Below are positions 39,987 to 48,206 of a stretch of DNA of 64,000 bases, one piece after another (positions within the stretch are counted from its first letter, which is position 1; each line of letters starts with the position of its first letter). The DNA is from Cyanobium sp. E1_MAG_00006 (GTDB lineage Bacteria > Cyanobacteriota > Cyanobacteriia > PCC-6307 > Cyanobiaceae). The translations under genes were made by a program, and so were the position numbers. Under the pieces are notes generated by a model. The model did no database searches. It was not told the origin of the DNA and saw only the letters and a list, made by a program, of their open reading frames with translations. The DNA lies in NCBI GenBank assembly GCA_027488975.1, contig JAIYAQ010000023.1, positions 1 to 64,000 on the forward strand, read 5' to 3'.

Positions 39987-41141
39987 TCAGATGGTTTCGG
40001 TGCCGCTGATGTCAGTGCCGCTGAGGGGGTAGCCCTCATCCGCCCAGCGGGCCAGGCCGCCGCGCAGGTTCGCCACCCGCTCCCGGCCGGCCTTCAGCAG
40101 CTGCTGGGTGGCCAGGGCGGAGCGGCTGCCGGCGTGGCAGACCACCACCAGCGGTTGGTCGTCCGGCAGTTCGCCGAGGCGCCCCTGCAGCTCGGGTAGG
40201 GGGATGGTGAGGCTGCCGGCGATGTGGCCGTCAGGGCCCTGCACCTCCTCCAGGCCGCGCACATCGAGGATGGCGACCTCGCCGCGATGGGCCGCCACCC
40301 AGGCTGGCGGCAGCTCTGGCAGGCCGGCATAGCTGCGCTGCACCGGCGCCCAGCTGGGCTTGCTGACCGGGTCGTGCGGCTTGCCTGAACGCATGTTGCC
40401 GGGCAGCGCCACGGCGATCCGGTACGGGTGCGGCAGCTTCATCGCCTGCATGTGGCCCACGAAATCCCGCTCGCTGGCGGCACCGCCGAGGCGGGCGTTG
40501 AAGGCCTTCTCCTCCGCCACCGAGCTCACGCCACGGCCGGTGTAATCGTGCCCTGGATAGAGCAGGCAGGCCTCCGGCAGGGAGAGGAGCTGCTCGGTGA
40601 TCGAGCGCCAGAGGGTGTGGGCGTCGCCCTGCTGGAAATCGCAGCGGCCGCAGCCCCGCACCAGCAGGGCATCGCCGGTGAAGGCCAGGCTGCGGTCGTC
40701 GAGCACGAAGCTGAGGCAGCCGTCGGTGTGGCCGGGGGTGCTGCGCACCTCCAGATGGCGCGCCCCGAACGGCACCCGATCGCCGTGCTGCAGGGGCAGG
40801 GTCACGTTCGCGGCGCCGACCGCCGCCGCCAGGCCGATGGCGCTGCCGGTGGCCTCATGCAGCAGCCAGCTGCCGGTCACATGGTCGGCATGGGCGTGGG
40901 TGTCGAGGCTGGCCACCAGCTTGATTCCCAGTTCGCGGATCAGCGAGAGATCGCGCTCGTGCTGCTCAAACACCGGATCGATCAGCACCCCCTGCCGGCT
41001 GGTCACGTCGGCCAGCAGATACGTGAAGGTGCCGGTCTCAGCATCGAACAGCTGGCGCATCAGCAGCGCTGCGCCACCGGCGGCCGCGGCAAGCGAGAGG
41101 GTGGGCGCGGGCGCGGAGCCCGCCGCAGGGGTGACCGCCAT
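39987..41141 (-). CDS. Persulfide dioxygenase (ETHE1-like)-rhodanese fusion
   Basis: 384 residues. The metallo-beta-lactamase-fold dioxygenase domain (residues 28-245) begins MRQLFDAETGTFTYLLAD and carries THAHADH (His82, His84, Asp86, His87), RSTPGHTDGC and GDALLVRGCGRCDF. A C-terminal rhodanese has Cys in VVVCHAGSRSA. Such fusions oxidise glutathione persulfide to sulfite and move sulfur. The Met at residue 28 (41060) is an alternative start. Divergent from the ArsR regulator. Together with the downstream genes it resembles the BigR-controlled blh operon of proteobacteria. Confidence 0.92.
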   Translation of the reverse strand: MAVTPAAGSAPAPTLSLAAAAGGAALLMRQLFDAETGTFTYLLADVTSRQGVLIDPVFEQHERDLSLIRELGIKLVASLDTHAHADHVTGSWLLHEATGSAIGLAAAVGAANVTLPLQHGDRVPFGARHLEVRSTPGHTDGCLSFVLDDRSLAFTGDALLVRGCGRCDFQQGDAHTLWRSITEQLLSLPEACLLYPGHDYTGRGVSSVAEEKAFNARLGGAASERDFVGHMQAMKLPHPYRIAVALPGNMRSGKPHDPVSKPSWAPVQRSYAGLPELPPAWVAAHRGEVAILDVRGLEEVQGPDGHIAGSLTIPLPELQGRLGELPDDQPLVVVCHAGSRSALATQQLLKAGRERVANLRGGLARWADEGYPLSGTDISGTETI

Positions 41142-41175
41142 GGAGCAGAGCTTCACACTGCTATGACGATACACG

Positions 41176-41190
41176 CATAAAGCAGTTATG
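41176..41190. promoter_or_regulatory. Inverted repeat in the sulfide-locus divergent promoter
   Basis: CATAA-AGCAG-TTATG, a perfect 5-bp inverted repeat with 5-bp spacer. It lies between the persulfide dioxygenase and ArsR genes. A palindromic GCATAATGC lies at about 41227, overlapping a possible -10 (CATAAT) for the ArsR gene. Candidate ArsR operators. Confidence 0.45.
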
Positions 41191-41257
41191 GCGGCTGTTG
41201 TTGTGCCGCAGCTTTGCGTAGCTCGGCATAATGCGCTGAGCGACATACCCACGCCCC

Positions 41258-41596
41258 ATGGCTGCCGCCGGCTCGATGCCCTCTCCTCAGCTGCTGGAGG
41301 AGTACAGCCAGTTCTTTCGCCTGCTGGGCGAGCCGGCCCGGCTGCAGCTGCTCTGTCAGCTCCGGCAGGGTGCAATGGATGTCAGCGCGCTGATCGAGGC
41401 CACCGGTTTCTCCCAGTCCCACATCAGCCGCCAGCTGGGTCAGCTGCAGCGGGCCGGCCTGGTGAGCTGCAAGCGCGAGGGAGCCCGCACCATCTGGCAG
41501 GCCGAGAGCGCCCTGGTGGATGACCTCTGCCGGCTGGTCCAGACCCGACTCAAGCAGCGGCTCGAGGAGCAGCTGCAGCAGTTCCGGCAGGGCTGA
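41258..41596 (+). CDS. ArsR-family winged-helix regulator, possible persulfide sensor
   Basis: 112 residues. Winged helix-turn-helix with FFRLLGEPARLQLLCQLRQG and SQSHISRQLGQLQRAGLVSC. Cysteines 33, 71 and 91: Cys33 (helix alpha-2) and Cys91 (helix alpha-5, DDLCRLV) occupy places comparable to the two thiol sensor cysteines of BigR/SqrR. It would repress the divergent dioxygenase operon until persulfide forms a tetrasulfide or disulfide bridge. The sensor role is inferred from layout and gene order. Confidence 0.88.
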   Translation: MAAAGSMPSPQLLEEYSQFFRLLGEPARLQLLCQLRQGAMDVSALIEATGFSQSHISRQLGQLQRAGLVSCKREGARTIWQAESALVDDLCRLVQTRLKQRLEEQLQQFRQG

Positions 41597-41597
41597 T

Positions 41598-41981
41598 TCA
41601 GCAGTTGCCGAACAGGCGGGCGTCGGCGTCGAGAAACAGGCGGTAAGTCTCTTCGTTGTCGCTGCCGGACACGGCCACGGACACCGTCTGGCGCGGAGGG
41701 CAGACCTCCACCGCCAGGGCGACGCGGCTCTGGTTGTGCTGGGCGTGGTACGTGGCGCTCAGGGCATCCGTTGAGTAGAGCGTCTCGGCCTCCCGCTCGA
41801 AGCCCATCTCCCGGGCGATCAGCGTGATGCCCGCCAGCGACCGCACCAGGCCGGCGTTGGAGCTGATGGCCGTCGTGTAGACGAATGGGGCCTGCGCTGC
41901 CGGTTCGTGCCGATCGGCCTCAAGGCCGGCATCCAAGCCGGCGCTGAGGCTGCCGGCGAAGCTCTGAAGCAGGTGCCGCAT
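41598..41981 (-). CDS. Hypothetical protein
   Basis: 127 residues, no signal or membrane segment. Contains ALAVEVCPPRQTVSVAVSGS and ends LFLDADARLFGNC with a C-terminal Cys. Possibly a small beta/alpha domain; I cannot name it. Convergent with the ArsR gene (1 bp apart). Confidence 0.6.
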   Translation of the reverse strand: MRHLLQSFAGSLSAGLDAGLEADRHEPAAQAPFVYTTAISSNAGLVRSLAGITLIAREMGFEREAETLYSTDALSATYHAQHNQSRVALAVEVCPPRQTVSVAVSGSDNEETYRLFLDADARLFGNC

Positions 41982-42126
41982 GGTGCGTGCCGGGCTGGGC
42001 TCGGCTCGGATCAGGGTGCTAACGGGATGTTAAGGGTGAGACACCAGATCTGGTTGTTCTTGTCGCCGTCTCCCACTACTGGTGGTGCCTAGGTGGCTGT
42101 CCTCGGTGATCGGCTGCTGCATGTGT

Positions 42127-42516
42127 TCACGGGGCTGCGGCCTCCGTCAGGATCGCCACGGTGTCCTGCTCCACCTGTTCTGCCAGGGCCTGCACGCTGT
42201 CGGTGTCGTTCAGGCTCTGCAGCAGCTGTCGTGGCGAGAGCATCGACAGCGTGGTGGTGCCGTTCTGTTCAACGGCGGCGATGCGGCAGGGGAGTGCGGC
42301 CGCCAGGTGTGGGTCGGCCGCCAGGATTGCTGCCGCGTGGCCGGGATGGCAGATCTCGAACACCCTGCACTGCGCTGGATGCTCAAGCCCTTTGCTGTGC
42401 AGGGTGGCGCCGATGTCGTGGCTGGCCAGCACGCCGTAGCCATGGCGGCCACAGCTGTCGTTGAGGCGGGCGCACACCTCTGCGTAAGGGCGGCGACTGG
42501 TCTGGGTGATCAGCAT
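42127..42516 (-). CDS. DUF302-family protein
   Basis: 129 residues. The DUF302 fold is recognisable: YAEVCARLNDSCGRHGYGVL, LHSKGLEHPAQCRVFEICHP and ALPCRIAAVEQNGTTTLSML. Members are found in many bacteria, some beside sulfur- or redox-related genes; function unknown. Two cysteines close to the predicted ligand pocket (QCRVFEICHP) are notable. Confidence 0.85.
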   Translation of the reverse strand: MLITQTSRRPYAEVCARLNDSCGRHGYGVLASHDIGATLHSKGLEHPAQCRVFEICHPGHAAAILAADPHLAAALPCRIAAVEQNGTTTLSMLSPRQLLQSLNDTDSVQALAEQVEQDTVAILTEAAAP

Positions 42517-42676
42517 CGGTCTGGTCGGCGGCGATGCCGGAGTGAGCTGATTCGAGCATCACCGCAGTGGGCTCCCGCCAAGCACTCCCGTCAGCGGTTG
42601 TGTGGCGAAACCACGCCGGCGCCGCGGCACCTGCGACGCTTCTGTTTCGAGGCTTCCCGTTCACCCTGGGGTCGTC

Positions 42677-43324
42677 ATGGCTGAGCCGCTTCTCGACGCT
42701 GCCTGGTGGGATCAGCGCTACCGCGATGGGGGTGATGGCTGGGAGCTTGGGGAGCCGGCCCCGCCCCTGCGCCACTTTCTTGAGAGTGATCGGCAGGCGC
42801 CCCAGCCACCCGGCCGGGTGCTGGTGCCGGGTTGCGGCCGCGGCCACGAGGCGGCGCTGCTGGCGCGGCTGGGCTTCGCGGTGGTGGGGCTCGACCTCAG
42901 CGCCGCGGCCTTGCGCGAAGCACGCCGTTGCCATGGCGATGGCTCCACGCAGTTGCAGTTGCAGTGGCTGCAGGCGGATCTGTTCGATCGGCAGGCGCTG
43001 CAGGCCGGTGGCCTGGGTGCCGCCTGTTGCGATGGCGTGCTGGAGCACACCTGCTTCTGCGCCATCGACCCTGGCCTGCGTGAGGCCTACATCGCCCAGA
43101 TCGTGCAGCTGTTGCGGCCGGGTGGCTGGCTGCTGGGGCTGTTCTGGTGCCACAACCGCCCCGCTGGTCCGCCCTACGGCAGCGACCCTGACCAGCTCGC
43201 CGCTGCCTTCACTCGGGCGGGTCTGCAGGCCGAGCTCTGGCGGCCGGCGCAGCACTCCGCCATCGGCCGTGATGGGCGGCCCCGCGAGCAGGAATGGCTC
43301 GGCCTCTGGCGCCGGCCGGCATGA
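42677..43324 (+). CDS. Thiopurine/thiol S-methyltransferase-like SAM methyltransferase
   Basis: 215 residues. SAM-binding motif VLVPGCGRGHEAALLARLGF, second motif VVGLDLSAAALREA and the LEHTCFCAIDPGLREAYI stretch mark the thiopurine/halide/thiol methyltransferase group. The N-terminus WWDQRYRDGGDGWELGEPAP fits the start at 42677. These enzymes methylate thiols, halides or selenium compounds. It is followed closely by a carotenoid isomerase-like gene. Confidence 0.88.
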   Translation: MAEPLLDAAWWDQRYRDGGDGWELGEPAPPLRHFLESDRQAPQPPGRVLVPGCGRGHEAALLARLGFAVVGLDLSAAALREARRCHGDGSTQLQLQWLQADLFDRQALQAGGLGAACCDGVLEHTCFCAIDPGLREAYIAQIVQLLRPGGWLLGLFWCHNRPAGPPYGSDPDQLAAAFTRAGLQAELWRPAQHSAIGRDGRPREQEWLGLWRRPA

Positions 43325-43349
43325 TCGGGGGCACCGTCCCCGCCCAGGT

Positions 43350-44903
43350 GTGAGCAGCCGTCCGGATCTGATCGTGGTGGGCAGCGGCCTGGGGGGGCTG
43401 TGCTGCGCCGCGATCGCAGGCTGGCATGGCCTGGAGGTGTTGGTGCTCGAGGCCCACGACCGACCCGGTGGTGCCGCCCACGGGTTCGAGCGGCGGGGCT
43501 TTCAGTTCGAATCCGGCCCCTCCCTGTGGAGCGGCCTGGGCCGCTGGCCCTCCCGCAACCCGCTGGCTCAGGTGCTGCGGGCGGTGGGAGAGGAGCTGCC
43601 GGTGATCCCCTACCGCGAGTGGGGCCTGCTGCTGCCGGAGGGTCAGCTGCGCATCGGCGTCGGCGCCGATCCGTTTCTGGCGGTGCTGCGCCAGCTGCGT
43701 GGGCCGGCCGTGGCCGAGGAGTGGGCCGCCTTCCTGCGCTGGCTGGAGCCCTACTGCCGGGCTGCCAACGCCCTGCCGCTGCTGGCGTTGCGGCCGGGGC
43801 TGGGCATGGCCGGCGTGCTCGGCGCCCGTGGTTCGGCGGCCCTGCTGCGCCACGCGCCGCGCATGGCGGCCCTGGGTGGATCGTTCGGACCGATGGCGCG
43901 GCGCCATCTGCGCGATCCCTTCCTGCTCCATTGGGTGGAGATGCTGTCGTTCCTGATCTCCGGCCTGCCGTTGGATCAGACCAGCGCCGCCGCCATGGCC
44001 ACCCTGTTCGGCGAGTGGTTTGAGCCCGATGCCGCTCTCGACTATCCATCGGGTGGCAGTCCGGCGGTGGTGGCCGCCCTGGTGCGCGGCCTGGAGCGCC
44101 ACGGCGGCCGCGTGCGCTGCGGCGCCGCGGTGGAACAGATCCTGGTGGAGGACGGCCGGGCTGTGGGGGTGCGGCTGGCCGGCGGTGAGGAGCTGCGCAG
44201 CAGCCGCGGGGTGGTGAGCAACGCCAGCCCCTGGGACACGCTCACCCTGCTGCCGCCGGACTCCCTGCCGCGCCGCTGGCGGGAGCAGACCGAGGCCATC
44301 CCGGCCTGCGCCAGCTTTCTGCACTGGCATCTGGGCCTGCGAGGGGATGGCCTGGAGGAGTTGCCGATTCACCACGTCTGGGTGGGCGACTGGCGGCGCG
44401 GCATCGGCGCCGAGCGCAACATGCTCGTGCTGTCGATGCCCTCGCGGCTGGATCCCTCGCTGGCGCCGCCGGGCCATCAGGTGCTGCACGGTTACACCCC
44501 CGCCAACGAGCCCTGGGAGCTGTGGCGGGATCTCGAGCCGGGCAGCGCCGCCTACAACGCCCTCAAGGCGGAGCGTTGCGGCCTGTTCCACCAGGTGCTC
44601 GGTCATCTGGTGCCGGATCTGGCGGAGCGGATCGTGATCGAGCTGCAGGGCACGCCGCTCACCCATCGCCGTTATCTCAATGTGCAGCGCGGTAGCTATG
44701 GCCCGGCCATCGGCGCTGATCGCTCGCCGTTCCCCGGCGGCAGCACGCCGATCGAGGGCCTGGTGCTCTGCGGTGCCGGCGTGTTTCCGGGCATCGGCGT
44801 GCCGCCGGTGGCGGTGAGCGGCGCCATGGCGGCCCATAGCTTCGTGCCGGCGGCCCGCCAGCGGGCCCTGATCGACGCCCTGGATCTGCGCCTGCCGGCC
44901 TAG
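43350..44903 (+). CDS. FAD-dependent oxidoreductase, CrtISO/phytoene desaturase-like
   Basis: 517 residues from GTG at 43350. FAD-binding Rossmann IVVGSGLGGLCCAAIAGWHG, then EAHDRPGGAAHGFERRGF. The C-terminal STPIEGLVLCGAGVFPGIGV with PVAVSGAMAAHS matches carotenoid isomerases (CrtISO: GDSTFPGQGVPAVAxSG). Possible roles are prolycopene isomerisation or another carotenoid-type redox reaction. Starts with only 25 bp after the methyltransferase gene, so probably co-transcribed. Confidence 0.88.
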   Translation: MSSRPDLIVVGSGLGGLCCAAIAGWHGLEVLVLEAHDRPGGAAHGFERRGFQFESGPSLWSGLGRWPSRNPLAQVLRAVGEELPVIPYREWGLLLPEGQLRIGVGADPFLAVLRQLRGPAVAEEWAAFLRWLEPYCRAANALPLLALRPGLGMAGVLGARGSAALLRHAPRMAALGGSFGPMARRHLRDPFLLHWVEMLSFLISGLPLDQTSAAAMATLFGEWFEPDAALDYPSGGSPAVVAALVRGLERHGGRVRCGAAVEQILVEDGRAVGVRLAGGEELRSSRGVVSNASPWDTLTLLPPDSLPRRWREQTEAIPACASFLHWHLGLRGDGLEELPIHHVWVGDWRRGIGAERNMLVLSMPSRLDPSLAPPGHQVLHGYTPANEPWELWRDLEPGSAAYNALKAERCGLFHQVLGHLVPDLAERIVIELQGTPLTHRRYLNVQRGSYGPAIGADRSPFPGGSTPIEGLVLCGAGVFPGIGVPPVAVSGAMAAHSFVPAARQRALIDALDLRLPA

Positions 44904-46090
44904 AGCAGCGGCAGCAGCTGCGCGGCCAGGGCCTCGGCGCTGCGCAGGGCGCCCTCCACCCGGCCAAAGCCGGGGCCGGCGATGGCATCGCCGCAGAAGC
45001 CGATGCGGCTGGCCGGGCAGAGCTGGAGATCGGCGGGCAGGCCGGCCGTGGCAGTCCCGGTGCCCGCCGCCAGCGGGAAGGCGGCGCCCCAGCGCATCAG
45101 CTGAGCGTCAGCGTCAGCGCCGGTGCAGCTCAGACCCACCACCTGCTCCAGCGCGTGCTGCAGGGCCTCGATGGTGGCGGTTTCCTGCGTTGGATCTGGT
45201 GCGGCTCCCAGCAGCTGGGCGGCGGCGGAGCGGGAGCCGTAGACGTGGCGATGGGCCGTGGCGAAGGCGGGGCTCGATTCGGCCACCACGGCGCAGCGTC
45301 CGTCGGCGAGGGGCTGCAGCGATACCCGCCGCAGGCCCCAGCGCTCCTGGGCGGCGGTGCTGAGCTGCAGAACTCGCCAGGGCAGGGCCAGCCAGGCCGC
45401 CGCCAGCTCCGCCGGCAGGGTCAGCAGCAGGTTGCTGCTGGCGGTGCTGTCGATGGCGGCCAGCCGGGCGGCGGCCTCCAGCAGCTGCGCATCACCCAGG
45501 GCCTCGGCGGCCGCCTGCAGCGGCACCTCCGGCCAGCCGAATACCGCGCGGCAGCGGGGATGGGCCAGCAGCGTGCCGCTCAGCACCAGCCAGCGGCACT
45601 CCTGTAACAGGGCGTCGTCCTCGCCGTGCAGCCGCCAGCCTTCGCCGCCGGGCAGTGGCTCCAGCCGCCGCACCAGGGTGCCGCACCGCAGCTGGGTCTC
45701 GCCAGCTTCCGGTGTTGCCGCGTCGGCCAGGGCCAGCAGGCCGCGGCTGAGCTGCTCCATGCCGCCAGCGCCCTGCCAGAGGGTGCCCGCATGAAAGCCC
45801 GAGCCCGCGCCATCCAGCTCCTGGATCGCTCCCGTGAATGGCTGGATCCACTCCCCCTGCTGCAGCGGCGCCAGCAAGCCCGGCGGCGGCGAGCCGGTGA
45901 TGTTGAACAGCGGTGCGCCGTGGTTGATTGCCAGAGCGGGGTCGCGGCGGGAGCGGCGGGTTGCCGCCCGTCCGCCGGGGCCGCGGCCGATTTCCAGCAG
46001 GTTGATTGAGCCGCACCAGCCCTGCCGCCGCAGCTGGGCCGCCAGGGCGCAGCCGGCCACGCCGGCCCCGACGATGGCGAGCTCAGTCAT
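44900..46090 (-). CDS. NAD(P)/FAD-dependent oxidoreductase, renalase-like
   Basis: 396 residues. N-terminal FAD site LAIVGAGVAGCALAAQLRRQ and EIGRGPGGRAATRRSRRD; C-terminal GFCGDAIAGPGFGRVEGALR. This arrangement is typical of renalase-like amine-oxidase-fold proteins; substrates in cyanobacteria are unknown. It is convergent with and overlaps (4 bp) the CrtISO-like gene, and its start overlaps the methyltransferase gene by 8 bp. Confidence 0.85.
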   Translation of the reverse strand: MTELAIVGAGVAGCALAAQLRRQGWCGSINLLEIGRGPGGRAATRRSRRDPALAINHGAPLFNITGSPPPGLLAPLQQGEWIQPFTGAIQELDGAGSGFHAGTLWQGAGGMEQLSRGLLALADAATPEAGETQLRCGTLVRRLEPLPGGEGWRLHGEDDALLQECRWLVLSGTLLAHPRCRAVFGWPEVPLQAAAEALGDAQLLEAAARLAAIDSTASSNLLLTLPAELAAAWLALPWRVLQLSTAAQERWGLRRVSLQPLADGRCAVVAESSPAFATAHRHVYGSRSAAAQLLGAAPDPTQETATIEALQHALEQVVGLSCTGADADAQLMRWGAAFPLAAGTGTATAGLPADLQLCPASRIGFCGDAIAGPGFGRVEGALRSAEALAAQLLPLL

Positions 46091-46760
46091 GGCCGGCAGC
46101 GGGGGTGCGGGCGATCACAGCGAAGAAGGGATCCCCCTTGCCGCCGATCCAGCCCAGGGGGCCTTCGGCGCGGGTGTCCTCACAGATCAGCTGATCCAGC
46201 TGCCACCCCTGGCAGAGCAGCACATTCGCCACCATGGCCAGCCGATCCCGGTCGGAGGCCTCCAGCCAGGCCTGGGGCGCCTTGGTGGGGAACATGCGAT
46301 TGGAGAAGGCCACGATCAGCTGGCCGCCTGGGCGCAGCACCCGCCGCAGCTCCACTGCCACAGCCTCCGGCTGCTGCAGGTACTGCCAGCCGGCCACGAT
46401 CAGGGCGGCATCCACGCTGGCGGTGGCCAGCGGCAGGGTCTGGTCCTCGTTGAGGTTCTGCAGCCAGTGCCGCGTCAGGCGCGGGTTGGCGGCCAGCTCG
46501 GCGCCATTGAGCCCATGGCCGATCACCTCGGCGAAGGTCTGCTCATCCGGCAGGTGGCTCACCCAGCTGCTCATCAGATCGAGCACGCTGGCGCCGGCCT
46601 GCAGACGTTCCCGGTAGAGCGCCGTCAGGCGGGCGCGGAAGGCGCCATCGAGGTGGTGCACGAAGCGCGGCTGCGTATAGAAGAGGGCATCGCTGCTCTC
46701 GTCCTGCTTGCGGCGCTGGGCCTCGCTCAGCACCGGCACGGCCAGGGGAGTGGATGCCAT
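46083..46760 (-). CDS. SAM-dependent methyltransferase
   Basis: 225 residues. The SAM-binding motif is degenerate in glycine (SVLDLMSSWVSHLPDE), followed by DAALIVAGWQYLQQPEAVAV and LRRVLRPGGQLIVAFSNRMF, the methyltransferase 11-type pattern. No membrane segment. Substrate unknown. ATG at 46760 chosen; the longer open frame upstream is alanine/proline-rich. Coupled by 8-bp overlap to the renalase-like gene. Confidence 0.82.
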   Translation of the reverse strand: MASTPLAVPVLSEAQRRKQDESSDALFYTQPRFVHHLDGAFRARLTALYRERLQAGASVLDLMSSWVSHLPDEQTFAEVIGHGLNGAELAANPRLTRHWLQNLNEDQTLPLATASVDAALIVAGWQYLQQPEAVAVELRRVLRPGGQLIVAFSNRMFPTKAPQAWLEASDRDRLAMVANVLLCQGWQLDQLICEDTRAEGPLGWIGGKGDPFFAVIARTPAAGHD

Positions 46761-46951
46761 GGCGGGATCGAGCTGGGTGATGGGACACCATGCTGGCGCC
46801 CTGGCTGCTGCAGCGTTCCTGCGGGGGGTAGTGGGCGGAGCCGCAGCTGTTTCACTCTGAAGGGTGAAGCGCACTCACTCCTGAGGGTGTCTACAGCATC
46901 GGCTGTTTCCGGGAGGATTTCCTTGTCCCCACTTCGTTGGCAAACGATCCG

Positions 46952-47137
46952 ATGATGCTTTCAGCTGCTTCTAGCCAACCACGTCTGGAATTGATTCAGC
47001 GTTCTCCTCAGCGCTTGAGTGTGACGGTGTCGCATCACCTCTTTCAGATTCTTCAGGATCGCTCGGACTATGAAGGCCGCAGCATGAGCAATCTTGCGGC
47101 CTTCCTGCTCGAGCAGGGCCTGAATCGCGCCAGTTGA
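46952..47137 (+). CDS. Ribbon-helix-helix-like small DNA-binding protein
   Basis: 61 residues. The core RLSVTVSHHLFQILQDRSDY and EGRSMSNLAAFLLEQGL aligns with the ribbon-helix-helix protein at 59091 (RISISLHDAMFERLQELSQ, EGRSLSNLCAYLLEVAL). Such CopG/MetJ-type proteins bind DNA as dimers, often as autorepressors or antitoxins. No toxin gene is apparent next to it. Start could be either of two adjacent ATGs (46952/46955). Confidence 0.72.
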   Translation: MMLSAASSQPRLELIQRSPQRLSVTVSHHLFQILQDRSDYEGRSMSNLAAFLLEQGLNRAS

Positions 47138-47317
47138 GAGGGTTTCTATGGCCGCCTCTTTCGCCAGGGCCTGACGGCCTGAACCGGTTAATTTGCATCG
47201 ATCGATTGGGATCGATGCTGTCGCATTGGTTGATGCGCGTTGCCTGGAGTTCGAGGCCCTGCCCGGACTCCAGGCTTGTTTGCTATGGCATCAGTTGAAG
47301 GGCTTGGTTCAGCCGTG

Positions 47318-47356
47318 TCAATTCACGCTGTCAATCCACGCTTTCAATCCACGCTG
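47318..47356. repeat. Three 13-bp tandem repeats overlapping a response regulator stop codon
   Basis: TCAATTCACGCTG, TCAATCCACGCTT and TCAATCCACGCTG in direct succession (47318-47356), a partial fourth unit (TCA) following. On the minus strand each unit contains TGA; the last in-frame one ends the response regulator at 47344. Unit gain or loss could move the stop or add residues. Confidence 0.7.
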
Positions 47357-47970
47357 TCAGGTACGGTCACATAGCCTGCCTGAAGTGCCAGAACCAGGGC
47401 CTGGGTGCGGTCCTTGGCATGCAGCTTGGTGAGAATCGACTTGACGTGGGATTTGATTGTTTCGGTGGAAAGAAACAGCTTCTTGGCGATGTCGCCATTG
47501 CTGAGCCCACAGGCGATCAGGCTCAGCACATCTTTCTCCCGCTCTGAGAGTGGATTGGGCTCGTTTGAGCTGGGCCCAGCCACTTGCTGCCGCCGCCGGC
47601 TGATGGCATGGATGCGAGCAATCAGTTCATCGAAGGAGAATGGTTTGACCAGATAGTCGTCAAAGCCGCGGTTCAGCGCCTCAACACGATCTTCGACCCG
47701 ATCGCGGCCCGTGAGCATCAAGGCAGGAGGCCGGCACCCCTGCTTGCCAAGGCGTTCGTACACATCAAGCCCGGAGAAATCAGGCAGATCCCAGTCGATG
47801 ATCAGCACATCAATTCCCGTTTCTCCTGCTGGTAGGTGCTGATCTTGCCGGAGACGTGATAAGGCCTCGGCACCCGTGCGTGCGGTGACCACGTGGAAAC
47901 CTTCTGCTTCCAGTTCCTGGGCCAGGCAGTGAGCCAGCTGCTCGTTATCTTCGAGAAGCAGGATGTTCAT
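47344..47970 (-). CDS. NarL/LuxR-type response regulator
   Basis: 208 residues. Receiver domain (1-120) with acidic Glu7/Asp8 in LLLEDNEQ, phospho-acceptor Asp59 in LIIDWDLPDFSG, and Lys in DDYLVKPFSFDEL. Output is a LuxR helix-turn-helix (LSEREKDVLSLIACGLSNGD, IKSHVKSILTKLHAKDRTQA). Likely partner is the histidine kinase at 49185; a binding-protein gene lies between them. The ATG at 47970 is chosen for the canonical N-terminus. The last codons lie in a 13-bp repeat array. Confidence 0.92.
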   Translation of the reverse strand: MNILLLEDNEQLAHCLAQELEAEGFHVVTARTGAEALSRLRQDQHLPAGETGIDVLIIDWDLPDFSGLDVYERLGKQGCRPPALMLTGRDRVEDRVEALNRGFDDYLVKPFSFDELIARIHAISRRRQQVAGPSSNEPNPLSEREKDVLSLIACGLSNGDIAKKLFLSTETIKSHVKSILTKLHAKDRTQALVLALQAGYVTVPDSVD

Positions 47971-48206
47971 GCTGCCTACGACTACAGCTGGTGACAAGGG
48001 ATTTTGCTGACTGTAACCCGGCCAGGGTCAAAGTTTGAGCCGATCTGCACCAGAAGGCGGCAGAGTGCACCACAGTGCTGCTGAGATGCACTTTCAGGGC
48101 GGGAGCTCGCGGCAGGGCGCTGTGAACTGATGGTTACTTTGTTTGTTGCGTTCCCCAATCGCTGTGAGACGCTTTCCTTAACTGGTGGCCAAGGCTCGGT
48201 CTCTGG

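Noticed and set aside
43209-44837. Long minus-strand open frame opposite the CrtISO-like gene
   Set aside because: Shadow of the FAD oxidoreductase; composition only.
47318-47356. Possible CRISPR-like array
   Set aside because: Units are 13 bp in direct contact, with no spacers or cas genes.
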